The position numbers and the translations under genes are program-made. A stretch of DNA of 38,476 nt from Methanobacteriota archaeon (GTDB lineage: Archaea; Halobacteriota; Methanomicrobia; Methanomicrobiales; Methanoculleaceae): assembly GCA_023457135.1 (NCBI GenBank), contig JAEWMO010000049.1:1-38476 (forward strand). The letters run 5' to 3'. The notes beneath the pieces were generated by a model. The model was not told the DNA's origin and made no database searches. It saw only the letters and a program-made list of their open reading frames with translations. Within the stretch, counting starts at the first letter, position 1; each line of letters starts with the position of its first letter. This document shows positions 1 to 7,664 of this stretch, piece after piece.

Positions 1-1
1 C

Positions 2-427
2 TGTAACTGTGCACAGGCGGTCAGTTCGGTCTTCGCCCGCGATGCCGGGGTGCCCGAAGAGGTCGTCCTCCGGGCAGCCACCGGGTTCGGCGGTGGGATG
101 GGGCATACGGGGGGTGCCTGCGGGGCCGTATCGGGCGCGGTCCTCGCGATCGGTCTCCTCTTCGGGAGCACCGGCCCTGAGGGAAAAGAGGCGAAGGACC
201 GGACTTATGCCCTCACGCAGGAGTTCATCGCCCGTTTCGTCCGGAAGCACGGCACGGTCTCCTGCACCGGGCTCCTCGACTGCGATCTCTCGACCGCGGA
301 AGGGCTCGCCCGGGCCCGCGAGCAGGGCCTCACCCGGAGCCTCTGTCCCCGCTACGTCCGGGACGCGGTCGAGATCCTCGAAGAGGTCCTTGCGCCTGTC
401 ACTTCCGGGCGGACGCGAGATAGGTGA
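2..427 (+). CDS. C_GCAxxG_C_C family protein (5' truncated)
   Basis: The gene enters from the left edge; the frame is open from base 2, so the true start lies outside. The visible 141 residues begin CNCAQAV, followed by the glycine-rich GFGGGMGHTGGACGAVSGAV segment, which is the hallmark of the C_GCAxxG_C_C (putative redox-active) family: a Cys pair near the N-terminus and a conserved GACGAVSG cysteine. Two later cysteines occur in CTGLLDC, and another in SLCPRY. These cysteines suggest metal or redox chemistry, but the biochemical role of the family is not established. The 3' end overlaps the convergent acyltransferase gene by 29 bases. Family assignment is good; function is unknown. Confidence 0.8.
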   Translation, partial: CNCAQAVSSVFARDAGVPEEVVLRAATGFGGGMGHTGGACGAVSGAVLAIGLLFGSTGPEGKEAKDRTYALTQEFIARFVRKHGTVSCTGLLDCDLSTAEGLARAREQGLTRSLCPRYVRDAVEILEEVLAPVTSGRTRDR

Positions 428-1502
428 GAAGCCCCGGCAGGGGGAGCCTCTGCCGCAGACCCCCGAGGGTGAGGTTCTTTGCCGCCATCGCCCGCTTCTC
501 GATGAGATGCCAGGAGAGGAACGCGAACGCGAACGTCGCGAGGAACGAGAGTCCGCAGAGTGCCGCAAGAGAGATGGCGTTCTCCGTAACCTGAATGAGT
601 GTCTGCTGGATCGGGTAGTGGTAGATGTAGATGCCGTAGGAGAAGTCCCCGTGCCGCCCGAAGGTGTTCAGGAGCGGGACCGGGATATGCGCGGCGTAGA
701 CGGTGAGGTAGGGGATGGCGATCACCCCGGCCACGGTCAGATAGGGCGTCAGGGCCGATGCGGCGAGCACCAGGAGCAGCACCCCGGCGACGGCCGGCCG
801 GTAGGTGATCCGCTCCCGGTGGATGTAGAGGTAGGCCCCGACGAGGAAGTAGAGGGTGAACCGGACCTTCGCCATCCGGGGGTCATCGAACCAGTATAAC
901 CAGAGGAGGACGTTGACGGCGGCGATGGCGGGAATGGCGCCCCCCCGATAGAGGAGCCCGCCGATCCCGAGGGCCGCGACGACCCCGTACATGAAGACCT
1001 CGACGGGTATCGTCCAGAGCGAGCCGTTGACGTAGGTCCAGGGGTTGCCCTGGAATAGGCCGATCGCCGACCCGTTCTCAAAGAACGGGACCGTGGCAAG
1101 TCCGGCAGGTGAGAAGAGGGCGGCGAAGTACTCTGCCGGAGGAAGGCTCGTCATCAGCGGCCCGATGACGAAGAGCGTGAGGACGATCAGGGGGATGAGG
1201 GCCGGGATGACCCGGAGAAACCGTTTCCAGGTGAACCGGAGCGGGGACGCGGTCGACTCCCAGCTCGCGGCGATCAGGTAGCCGCTGGTGACGAGGAGGA
1301 CGGCGAGCCCTGCCTGTGCCATGAGCGCGAGTGGGTCGTACATCCCTATGCCGACATAACCAAGCCTGAGAGCGTAGGCGTGGGTGACGACGATCGCAGC
1401 CGCTGCAGCAAACCGCAGGAAGTCGAAGTTGTTTGAGAACCGACTCATACTCCCGGGGGTGTTCCCGCCCTCCGGGGCCGTTCCCGGATGCTCCGTATTC
1501 AT
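399..1502 (-). CDS. acyltransferase family 3 membrane protein (OafA/YrhL-like)
   Basis: Integral membrane O-acyltransferase of the acyltransferase_3 family, which moves acetyl or other acyl groups onto cell-surface carbohydrates or lipids. The N-terminal NFDFLRF segment is followed by IVVTHAYAL; the Arg and the His about ten residues later match the family's conserved R...H pair. About ten hydrophobic segments follow, ending in a typical YGIYIYHYPIQQTL motif and a late WHLIEKR. Three starts are possible: Met at 1532, 1502 or 1448. I prefer 1502 (367 aa) because a TATA-like GTATAATG lies about 25 bases upstream on this strand, whereas 1532 has no Shine-Dalgarno sequence and sits almost on the A/T-rich box; 1448 is closest to where homologues usually begin. 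Acceptor unknown. It is divergent from the protease gene at 1571. Confidence 0.85.
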   Translation of the reverse strand: MNTEHPGTAPEGGNTPGSMSRFSNNFDFLRFAAAAAIVVTHAYALRLGYVGIGMYDPLALMAQAGLAVLLVTSGYLIAASWESTASPLRFTWKRFLRVIPALIPLIVLTLFVIGPLMTSLPPAEYFAALFSPAGLATVPFFENGSAIGLFQGNPWTYVNGSLWTIPVEVFMYGVVAALGIGGLLYRGGAIPAIAAVNVLLWLYWFDDPRMAKVRFTLYFLVGAYLYIHRERITYRPAVAGVLLLVLAASALTPYLTVAGVIAIPYLTVYAAHIPVPLLNTFGRHGDFSYGIYIYHYPIQQTLIQVTENAISLAALCGLSFLATFAFAFLSWHLIEKRAMAAKNLTLGGLRQRLPLPGLLTYLASARK

Positions 1503-1570
1503 GGCGTTTGGGATCCTTTGCTCATTATACATTGGGAATTGTTAAATAACTAGTCAAGATACTCTCCCCC

Positions 1571-2356
1571 ATGGACCCGCTGGTCGTCGCCACGTTCGCC
1601 GTTGTCGCCCTGCTCGAGATCATCGTGCCGCTCGCACTGGGCTACTGGTTCGTCAAACGGTTCGGCCTCTCGTGGTGGGTCTTCCTCCTCGGCGCCCTCT
1701 TCTTCATCCTCGTGCAGGTCGTCCACGCCCCGCTCGTCCTGGTGACGCAGAACCCGCTTTACCTCGCTCTCCTGCCGTCCGGGACGACGGCGGCCCTTGC
1801 CGGCCTCGCCGTCTACCTCGGCCTCATGGCCGGGCTCTTTGAGGAGATCGGCCGCTACCTCGTCTACCGCTATATCTTCCGGCGGCAGGGGATCGCGCTC
1901 TCCCGCGAGAACGGCCTCCTCTTCGGGACCGGGTGGGGCGGGGTCGAGAGCATGATCGTCGCGCTGATCGTGCTTTCGGGCATGGTCTCCTATATCGTCC
2001 TCACCGGCGACGGAGGAGCAATCCCCCTCCCCGACGACCCTGCCGTCCAGGCAGAGATCGAGGCCGTCCGGGCCCTCACCCCCCTCGACATCCTGCCCGG
2101 CCTTGCCGAGCGGATGATGACGATCACCCTGCACATCGCCTGGTCGCTGATGGTCCTCGCGGCCATCGTCTACGGCCAGAAGGTGCTCCTCGCCCTCGCC
2201 ATCCTCTGGCACGCCGCCGTGGACGCCGCTGCCGTCTACCTCGCCCAGACCCAGGGGATCTGGGTGACCGAGGCGATGGTCTTTGTCTTTGCGGTCATCG
2301 GCCTTGTGTATATCTTCTGGGAGTGGCGGCGGATGGGGGCCAGGGCCGCCTCCTAA
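1571..2356 (+). CDS. YhfC/PrsW-like glutamic-type intramembrane protease
   Basis: A 261-residue polytopic membrane protein with about seven hydrophobic segments. It carries the glutamic intramembrane protease signature: EEIGRYL at residues 91-97, a glycine-rich GTGWGGVES with Glu126, a His in the ITLHIAWSL helix, and LWHAAVDAAAVY in the last third. This pattern resembles the YhfC (DUF2324) relatives of the PrsW/CAAX protease superfamily. It probably cleaves or senses something within the membrane, but no substrate is suggested by context. The start has no ribosome-binding site, but an A/T-rich GTTAAATAAC lies about 25 bases upstream, fitting a leaderless transcript. The end overlaps the convergent thiL gene by 4 bases. 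Confidence 0.8.
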   Translation: MDPLVVATFAVVALLEIIVPLALGYWFVKRFGLSWWVFLLGALFFILVQVVHAPLVLVTQNPLYLALLPSGTTAALAGLAVYLGLMAGLFEEIGRYLVYRYIFRRQGIALSRENGLLFGTGWGGVESMIVALIVLSGMVSYIVLTGDGGAIPLPDDPAVQAEIEAVRALTPLDILPGLAERMMTITLHIAWSLMVLAAIVYGQKVLLALAILWHAAVDAAAVYLAQTQGIWVTEAMVFVFAVIGLVYIFWEWRRMGARAAS

Positions 2357-3219
2357 CCCTTCCATTCGTGCAGGTATCCCCGGCGTTCGAGCGGCTTGCC
2401 GTCCGCGAGGACCACCCGTTCCTGGATGACCTCACCGATGACGCGGGCCTCGACCCCCGGGACCGGGAGGATGGTGGGGGGTGCGCAGAAGAGGAGTTCG
2501 AAGTCCCCCCCGCCGTAGAGCGCGAGCGCCCGCCCCTCGTCCTCCGGCACGCCTGCCGGAAGCGGGAGCCGGGCGGTATCGACGGCAAAGCCGCAGTCGT
2601 TCACCGCGAGGAGGTCGTGGAGGGAGAGGGCCAGGCCGTCGGAGATGTCCATCATCGCCGAGACCCCGGCACGGCCGAGAGCCCGTCCCTCGCGGACCCG
2701 GGGCTGGGGTTCGAGGAGTTCTCTGATATGCTGAGCATAGCCGTTCAGCGCCGCCTGGGCCTCGCCGAGCGTCCCGGTGACCGCGATGACGTCCCCTGGC
2801 CGCGCCCCCCGCCGTCGGACGAGGTTCGCAGGCATGACGGTCCCAAGCCCCGTGCTCACGATCGTCAGTTCGGTGTGGGCATCGAGGTCTCCCCCGACCA
2901 GTTCGGCGCCGAACGCCGTGCAGCAGTCCCGTGCGCCCTCCATGATCCCCCGGAGCCGCTCCGGCCGGTCAAGGCCGACCGCGAGGAGCACCTGGCCCGG
3001 CGCCGCGCCCATGCTCGCGACGTCCGAGAGCGTGACCGCCGTCGACATCCAGCCGATCTGCCAGTCGGTCATCCCGGCCGGAAAATCGGTCGTCTCGTGG
3101 AGCATATCGGTCGTCGCGACCATCGTGAGGTCGCCGCAGGGAATGACGGCGCAGTCGTCGCTGAGCCGCTCCGGGTCGATGATCGTCCCGATCATCCGGT
3201 GCAGGCCCCGTTCATCCAC
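2353..3219 (-). CDS. thiL: thiamine-monophosphate kinase ThiL
   Basis: ThiL phosphorylates thiamine monophosphate to thiamine pyrophosphate with ATP, the last step of cofactor synthesis. The 288-residue product has the AIR-synthase/ThiL metal and nucleotide motifs in order: SDDCAV (20-25), TTDML (36-40), AVTLSDVASMGAAP (61-74), LVGGDL (around 108) and DISDGLA (around 193). I chose the GTG start at 3219 because GGAGGTG sits a few bases upstream and homologues begin close to this residue. The frame is open further upstream, but that stretch is the shadow of the preceding gene. The start overlaps the stop of the DUF460 gene by 8 bases (GTGGATGA), so it is the last gene of the rio2-DUF460-thiL operon and probably translationally coupled. 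Confidence 0.93.
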   Translation of the reverse strand: MDERGLHRMIGTIIDPERLSDDCAVIPCGDLTMVATTDMLHETTDFPAGMTDWQIGWMSTAVTLSDVASMGAAPGQVLLAVGLDRPERLRGIMEGARDCCTAFGAELVGGDLDAHTELTIVSTGLGTVMPANLVRRRGARPGDVIAVTGTLGEAQAALNGYAQHIRELLEPQPRVREGRALGRAGVSAMMDISDGLALSLHDLLAVNDCGFAVDTARLPLPAGVPEDEGRALALYGGGDFELLFCAPPTILPVPGVEARVIGEVIQERVVLADGKPLERRGYLHEWKG

Positions 3220-5167
3220 CGCGGCGCACCTCCTTCTCCCGCTCGCTCCGGTACTCCTTGAAGAGGTACTCGACCCGTTCGGCCTCCTGCTCCCGCCGGA
3301 ACTCTTTCTGCCCTTCCTCCCACTCGCCCATCGCCTCCTCGACGCTCCGGGTCTTTGCCGCGCCGGTCCTGCCCCGGATCTCCGGCCCGACGGCCTCCGC
3401 GGGGAGAAGGGGGAGACCCGCCTCGCGGGCGACCCTGACCAGGTGCGGGTCGGGGGGCTCCTCCCCGCCGATGACCAGCGCCCGCACCCCTGTCCCTGCA
3501 AGGTCTTTCACCACGCCACGGCCCCAGCCGTGAGCCCGGGGAACGTAGAGGACGTCGCCCGCCGAGATGCCGATCCCCTCCTGGAGACCCCGCACCCCCT
3601 CGCGGGTGAGGGAGTCGAGCACCTTGATCGGCGTGGAGTCCTCGGAGATCTCGATCTCCGCGACGGTCTGCATCCGCTCGAGACGCTTCTTCAGCCGCCG
3701 TGACCGCCGCCGCTCGCCCCGGAGCTGCTCGCGCAGGCTCTCGATCGTCGCGTTCTTCGTCGCCAGTTCCGCGTCCCGCCGGACTTTCTGCTCGGTTGCG
3801 GAACGTGCCCGCCGGACAGACTGGCGCAGCCGCTCCACCTCCCGGTCGCGCTCGCGGAGGTCTTCCTGCAGTTCCTGGACGTAGGAGCGGAGCCTCTTGA
3901 CCATCCCATCGAGCGCCATCACCCGCTCGTCCTCGACCGGACGCTCCGGGACGGCCTCGGTGGGAGGCGCCGCCGGTTTCTCCGGCGCCGGAACGCCCTG
4001 CATGTCGGTGAGAACCGTATCGAGCGGCTGGCCCCGGAGCACCCGTGCCCGGACCTCGTCGAGGTCGACGCCCGGTTTCACCCGTTTTGCGATGTTCCGG
4101 AACTTGTTCTGGAGGCTCCGGTAGGCGTCCAGCGCCGCCGAGAGGGAGTCGCGCTCGTGGTCGTTCGTGTAGGAGAACGGGGCGGTCAGGTCGTACTTCG
4201 CCTCCACCGAGAGCGACTGCCGCGGGGTGTAGGGGATGGCGTTGAAGGCCCGGCGGATCTTCTCAACCGAGTAGGGCATCTGCTGGACGTCGGAGGCGAT
4301 GATGAGCGGTTTTCCGGCGCGGTAGAGTTCCTCGATGATATCGGACATCGTCATCTGGCGGGAACTCGTGAGGAGAACCAGGTTGCCGTCGAGGTCCACG
4401 GCGGCGATTCCGGTCGTCGTCCCCGGATCGAGCCCGACGATCAGGTAGCGGGGGCGGCTGGACCGTGGCTCGAACCGTATGCGGTCGAGTTCTCTCCCGG
4501 CGACCCGGACCTGGACATCAGCGCCCCGGGAGGAGTGGACCGGGACCATCTCGCGGGCGGCCATGACCTTGAACGCGACCCTGGAGTACCCGCCGAAGGC
4601 TTTCGTCTCCTTCTTCTCGTAGTCGAGCCCGGCGCCCTTGAGTCTCGCCTCGATCTCGCGGGCCTTCTGCATCACGCCGCCGTGGATCTTCCTCGCATAG
4701 CGGTTCTGGCTCCACCCGCCCCGGCCCGGCGACCGGTGCCTGCTCACCACGATGTCGGTGGCGTTCTCAAACGCGATCACCTCGACGCCCGCACCGAGAG
4801 CGGCCACCTGGGCGGTGGTCCGGGCCTCGGCGTAGGGGTCGAACCTGTTAAAACTGATGTTGTAGCGGGCAGCGACCTTCGGGAGGCTCTCGGTGCGTTC
4901 GCCGCCGGTCACCTGGACGAGTTTCGTTGCGGGGGGAAGTGATTGGAGGAATGCGTAGAGTTCGCTCCGGTCGGCGGCGATCTCCTGAATGCTGTCGACC
5001 GCGAGGATATCGGGCTGCTCGGTAGCGAGGAGGCGCTGGAGCCGGAACGCGGTAACCTCCTCGACGCCCAGGACCTCCCCGTCCTCGACCCGGCAGAGGG
5101 CGTAGACGGGCCGCCGGGTGCGGGAGCGGACCGAGCCCTTGATGATGTCGATACCAAAGACCTTCAC
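3212..5167 (-). CDS. DUF460 / COG2433 protein with RNase H-like domain and coiled coil
   Basis: A 651-residue archaeal protein of the DUF460 family, described as a possible RuvC/YqgF-like nuclease. The N-terminus (VKVFGIDIIKG) resembles an RNase H-fold strand. A second such domain starts near residue 241 with YLIVGLDPGTTTGIAAVDLDG (positions 241-261; key DPGTTTG at 247-253) and has a late acidic patch, NDHERDSLSAAL (335-346), where RuvC-like proteins place their last catalytic acids. Residues about 420-500 form a charged coiled coil; the C-terminus (about 510-600) is a further conserved domain. The GTG start at 5167 forms a GTGA overlap with the rio2 stop and has GGTGGTG before it. Linkage to rio2 hints at a role in RNA or ribosome processing; this is inference. 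Confidence 0.88.
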   Translation of the reverse strand: MKVFGIDIIKGSVRSRTRRPVYALCRVEDGEVLGVEEVTAFRLQRLLATEQPDILAVDSIQEIAADRSELYAFLQSLPPATKLVQVTGGERTESLPKVAARYNISFNRFDPYAEARTTAQVAALGAGVEVIAFENATDIVVSRHRSPGRGGWSQNRYARKIHGGVMQKAREIEARLKGAGLDYEKKETKAFGGYSRVAFKVMAAREMVPVHSSRGADVQVRVAGRELDRIRFEPRSSRPRYLIVGLDPGTTTGIAAVDLDGNLVLLTSSRQMTMSDIIEELYRAGKPLIIASDVQQMPYSVEKIRRAFNAIPYTPRQSLSVEAKYDLTAPFSYTNDHERDSLSAALDAYRSLQNKFRNIAKRVKPGVDLDEVRARVLRGQPLDTVLTDMQGVPAPEKPAAPPTEAVPERPVEDERVMALDGMVKRLRSYVQELQEDLRERDREVERLRQSVRRARSATEQKVRRDAELATKNATIESLREQLRGERRRSRRLKKRLERMQTVAEIEISEDSTPIKVLDSLTREGVRGLQEGIGISAGDVLYVPRAHGWGRGVVKDLAGTGVRALVIGGEEPPDPHLVRVAREAGLPLLPAEAVGPEIRGRTGAAKTRSVEEAMGEWEEGQKEFRREQEAERVEYLFKEYRSEREKEVRRGG

Positions 5168-6021
5168 TCCACCACCTGTGCCAGTGCTTCGTCGAAGGCA
5201 TACGTGATGCCGTATTTCCGTTTGAAGTACTGGAGGATGTTCTCGATATCGCGGGCGAGGATCTCGCCGGCATTCGGGTGGGCGGTCTCGACCCACTGGG
5301 GCCAGTCGATCAGCCAGCACTGCCCCTCGTCGACCATGACGTTGAACTCGCTCAAATCCCCGTGGATGATGCCGAGGCGGTAGGCTTCGCGGATATTCTC
5401 GAGGATCTCATCCAGGATGATCTGCGGCTCCGTCACGGTCGCCTGCGAGAGATTGACGCCGGGGATATACGACATCGCCACGACGTGCCGGTTCTGGTCG
5501 ATCGGGAGCGGCACCGAGACCGCGGGGTGGAGGGTCTTTAAGGCGTCGTACTCCATCTTCGCCGAGTTGTTCGAGGCGAAGATCCAGGGGCAGTGGCCGG
5601 ACTCCGGCATGTAACCCCGCTTTAAGCGGGCGGACTGGAACGACCGCTGCCCCACGCGGTGGAACTTCAGGACCACGACCCCGAGCCCCATCGCCTCGTA
5701 GACCTCCGACTCCTTCCCGACGCCGATCAGGGTGCCGAGCGCCTGGATGGTGCCCCGGCGGGTGAGGGTGTGGAGGGCCAGGCTATCGTAGCCGTTGAAG
5801 ACGAGAGCGTAGCCCTCATAGGGGACCTTCTCGTACCTGACCATATCCATGGCCATCAGCCTGCCCAGCCGGTAGGAGAGCTCGGACTCGGAGAATTTGG
5901 TCGCCGACTTGAGCACGTCGAGGGGCACCCACTGGTACCGGCGCATGAGGCGTTCGAGGGCGAGGAGAACCCGGAGTTCGTAGGCGTGCAGGGATCGCAC
6001 GTATTCTGCAGGAACAGGCAT
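5164..6021 (-). CDS. rio2: RIO2-type serine/threonine protein kinase
   Basis: Rio2 is an atypical kinase/ATPase needed for late maturation of the small ribosomal subunit in archaea and eukaryotes. The 285-residue product has the N-terminal winged helix (about 1-85) followed by the RIO kinase core. Visible motifs are the ATP loop GVGKESEVYEA (100-110), the catalytic lysine in VVLKFHR (Lys119), the catalytic loop HGDLSEFN (220-227) and the metal-binding LIDWPQW (Asp239). The length matches archaeal Rio2. The ATG at 6021 is preceded by GGTG at suitable spacing. It is first in the rio2-DUF460-thiL operon and divergent, across only 35 bases, from the tRNA thiolation gene. Confidence 0.95.
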   Translation of the reverse strand: MPVPAEYVRSLHAYELRVLLALERLMRRYQWVPLDVLKSATKFSESELSYRLGRLMAMDMVRYEKVPYEGYALVFNGYDSLALHTLTRRGTIQALGTLIGVGKESEVYEAMGLGVVVLKFHRVGQRSFQSARLKRGYMPESGHCPWIFASNNSAKMEYDALKTLHPAVSVPLPIDQNRHVVAMSYIPGVNLSQATVTEPQIILDEILENIREAYRLGIIHGDLSEFNVMVDEGQCWLIDWPQWVETAHPNAGEILARDIENILQYFKRKYGITYAFDEALAQVVE

Positions 6022-6056
6022 CTTCTACACCATTTATGTGGGCCGGTGATAAAAGG

Positions 6057-6911
6057 ATGATCGAGAGCATGCAGTGCAGCAAGTGCCGCCGTGATGCGGT
6101 CATTTATCAGCGGTATTCGGGGCTGCACCTCTGCGAGCAGCACTTCAACCGCGATTTTGAGGCGAAGGCGAAGCGGGCGATCCGCGATCACCGCTGGATC
6201 GTATCGGGCGATACGGTGGCGGTGGCGCTCTCGGGGGGCGAGGACTCGAGCGCCGTCCTCTACTTCCTTCATCGGCTCCTCCACGAGCGGCGGGACGTCA
6301 GGCTGATGGCGATCACCGTGGACGAGGGGATCGCCGGCTACTGCGGTCCGGCGCAGGCACGATCGATCGCAGAGAGCATCGGGGTTCCCCGGGTGACGGC
6401 ATCCTTCCGCGACGCATACGGGATCACGTTCGATGAGATGAGAAGCCGGAAGGGGACGAGCCTCTCCTGCTCCTGCCGCGGGGTGCTCCGGCAGGCGCTG
6501 CTGGACCGGCTTGCCCGCGAGAACGGGATTACGAAGTTCGCCTGCGGGTCCAGCCTTGACGACGGAGCCCGGTCGGTGCTGGAATGCGTCCTCCGGGGCG
6601 ACCCGGACCGGCTCATCCGCCCGGAGCCTGAGGTGATCCCCCGGATCAGGCCGTTCATGTATATCCCGGAGCCTGAGGTGGCGCTCTACGCCTCCCTCCA
6701 CGTGGATGGGTTCGACCTTGCGGGCTGCCCCTGTGTCGAGGACCCGCTGCGGGAGGACGTTCGGAGGATCCTCGACGATTACACGTCCCGCCACCCGGCG
6801 ACGAAGTACTCGCTCGTGAACCTCGGCGAGGCTCTCAGAGAGCCGGGGGAACCGGTGGAGGAGAAGGTCCGGGCCTGCCGGATCCACGATGAGATAGAGA
6901 AGGGAACCTGA
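6057..6911 (+). CDS. tRNA 2-thiolation protein, TIGR00269/TtuA-Ncs6 family
   Basis: Adenylating sulfurtransferase-like protein of the TtuA/Ncs6 (CTU1) family, which activates a tRNA uridine with ATP for sulfur transfer. The N-terminus has a zinc finger (CSKC at 7-10, then CEQH at 26-29), followed by the PP-loop SGGEDSS (59-65), CSCRG in mid-protein, SLDDGA, and a C-terminal second zinc-type motif GCPCVED. The central cysteines that would hold an iron-sulfur cluster read C-x-C here, whereas I recall C-x2-C in TtuA. Start: ATG 6057 has GGTGAT six bases upstream; ATG 6036 would lack this, and ATG 6069 is also possible. Whether it thiolates U34 or U54 cannot be decided from sequence. 284 aa. Confidence 0.88.
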   Translation: MIESMQCSKCRRDAVIYQRYSGLHLCEQHFNRDFEAKAKRAIRDHRWIVSGDTVAVALSGGEDSSAVLYFLHRLLHERRDVRLMAITVDEGIAGYCGPAQARSIAESIGVPRVTASFRDAYGITFDEMRSRKGTSLSCSCRGVLRQALLDRLARENGITKFACGSSLDDGARSVLECVLRGDPDRLIRPEPEVIPRIRPFMYIPEPEVALYASLHVDGFDLAGCPCVEDPLREDVRRILDDYTSRHPATKYSLVNLGEALREPGEPVEEKVRACRIHDEIEKGT

Positions 6912-6941
6912 GAAGTTCCAGGAGCGAGGGGAAGGGAAGCC

Positions 6942-7664
6942 CTACCGCATCACCAGGCATCCGCCCGTGACGTCGGAGAAGATCTCCATGAACTGTTCGG
7001 GGTGATTCAGGAACGCGACCGACCGGGGCCGCCCGATGAGGTCGTAGAGCCCGACCCCCTTCTCGATGCCGATCTCCGGAACCTCCGTCGGGCTGCAGTA
7101 GCGCACCGGCGGGGCGTCGGGGTAACGCGGGTTCTTCACCAGCGCCCCGCCCTCCATCTCGTAGTAGGCGGCGCCCCGGAGCTCTCCATAAGGGCCGTAG
7201 TTGCTCGAGAACTCCGACGAGACGAGGTTTGCCATCGCGAGGTCCTCATGTCCGGGGTTGATGGTGACGTGGCCGTATCCCGGCGGGATCAGGATCTTGT
7301 CGCCGACGGAGGCCTCGATCATCACCACGTCGTCGGCATTGCGGGTCTGGAGGAGGTAGTGCCCCGTCCCCTCGAGCACCTCGTAGATCTCAGGGTAGAG
7401 GGTCCCTGCGGGGTTCTCGGTATGATAATGCCCCTTCGTCTTGACGTACTCCCCGCAGAGCGTCCGGGCGGGAATAACGGTGATATCGTAGCGGATATGG
7501 TGCTGCCGGAGCCACTTCCTGTCATTGTCGCTCCGGGCAAGGTCCCGGTACATAAAATAGAGGGGCTGATCGGAGGAGCAGCCGGGATCTGCGAGGACAT
7601 CCCGCATCTCGTCGATCGTCCTTACCTGCGGCTCCGGTTTGGGCCCGTCCCAGTACCCGTTCAT
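6942..7664 (-). CDS. pgiA: cupin-type glucose-6-phosphate isomerase
   Basis: Metal-dependent phosphoglucose isomerase of the archaeal cupin type, interconverting glucose-6-phosphate and fructose-6-phosphate in glycolysis/gluconeogenesis. The 240-residue protein carries the expected cupin metal motif: KGHYH (His79, His81), then YPEIYEVLEGTGHYLLQ (positions 90-106, with Glu92 the likely ligand), and GYGHVTIN with His132. The spacing between the His pair and the Glu is a few residues longer than I recall for the Pyrococcus enzyme. Its ATG overlaps the stop of the upstream COG1361 gene as ATGA, so the two are cotranscribed and coupled, an unexpected pairing of an exported protein with a cytoplasmic enzyme. 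Confidence 0.93.
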   Translation of the reverse strand: MNGYWDGPKPEPQVRTIDEMRDVLADPGCSSDQPLYFMYRDLARSDNDRKWLRQHHIRYDITVIPARTLCGEYVKTKGHYHTENPAGTLYPEIYEVLEGTGHYLLQTRNADDVVMIEASVGDKILIPPGYGHVTINPGHEDLAMANLVSSEFSSNYGPYGELRGAAYYEMEGGALVKNPRYPDAPPVRYCSPTEVPEIGIEKGVGLYDLIGRPRSVAFLNHPEQFMEIFSDVTGGCLVMR

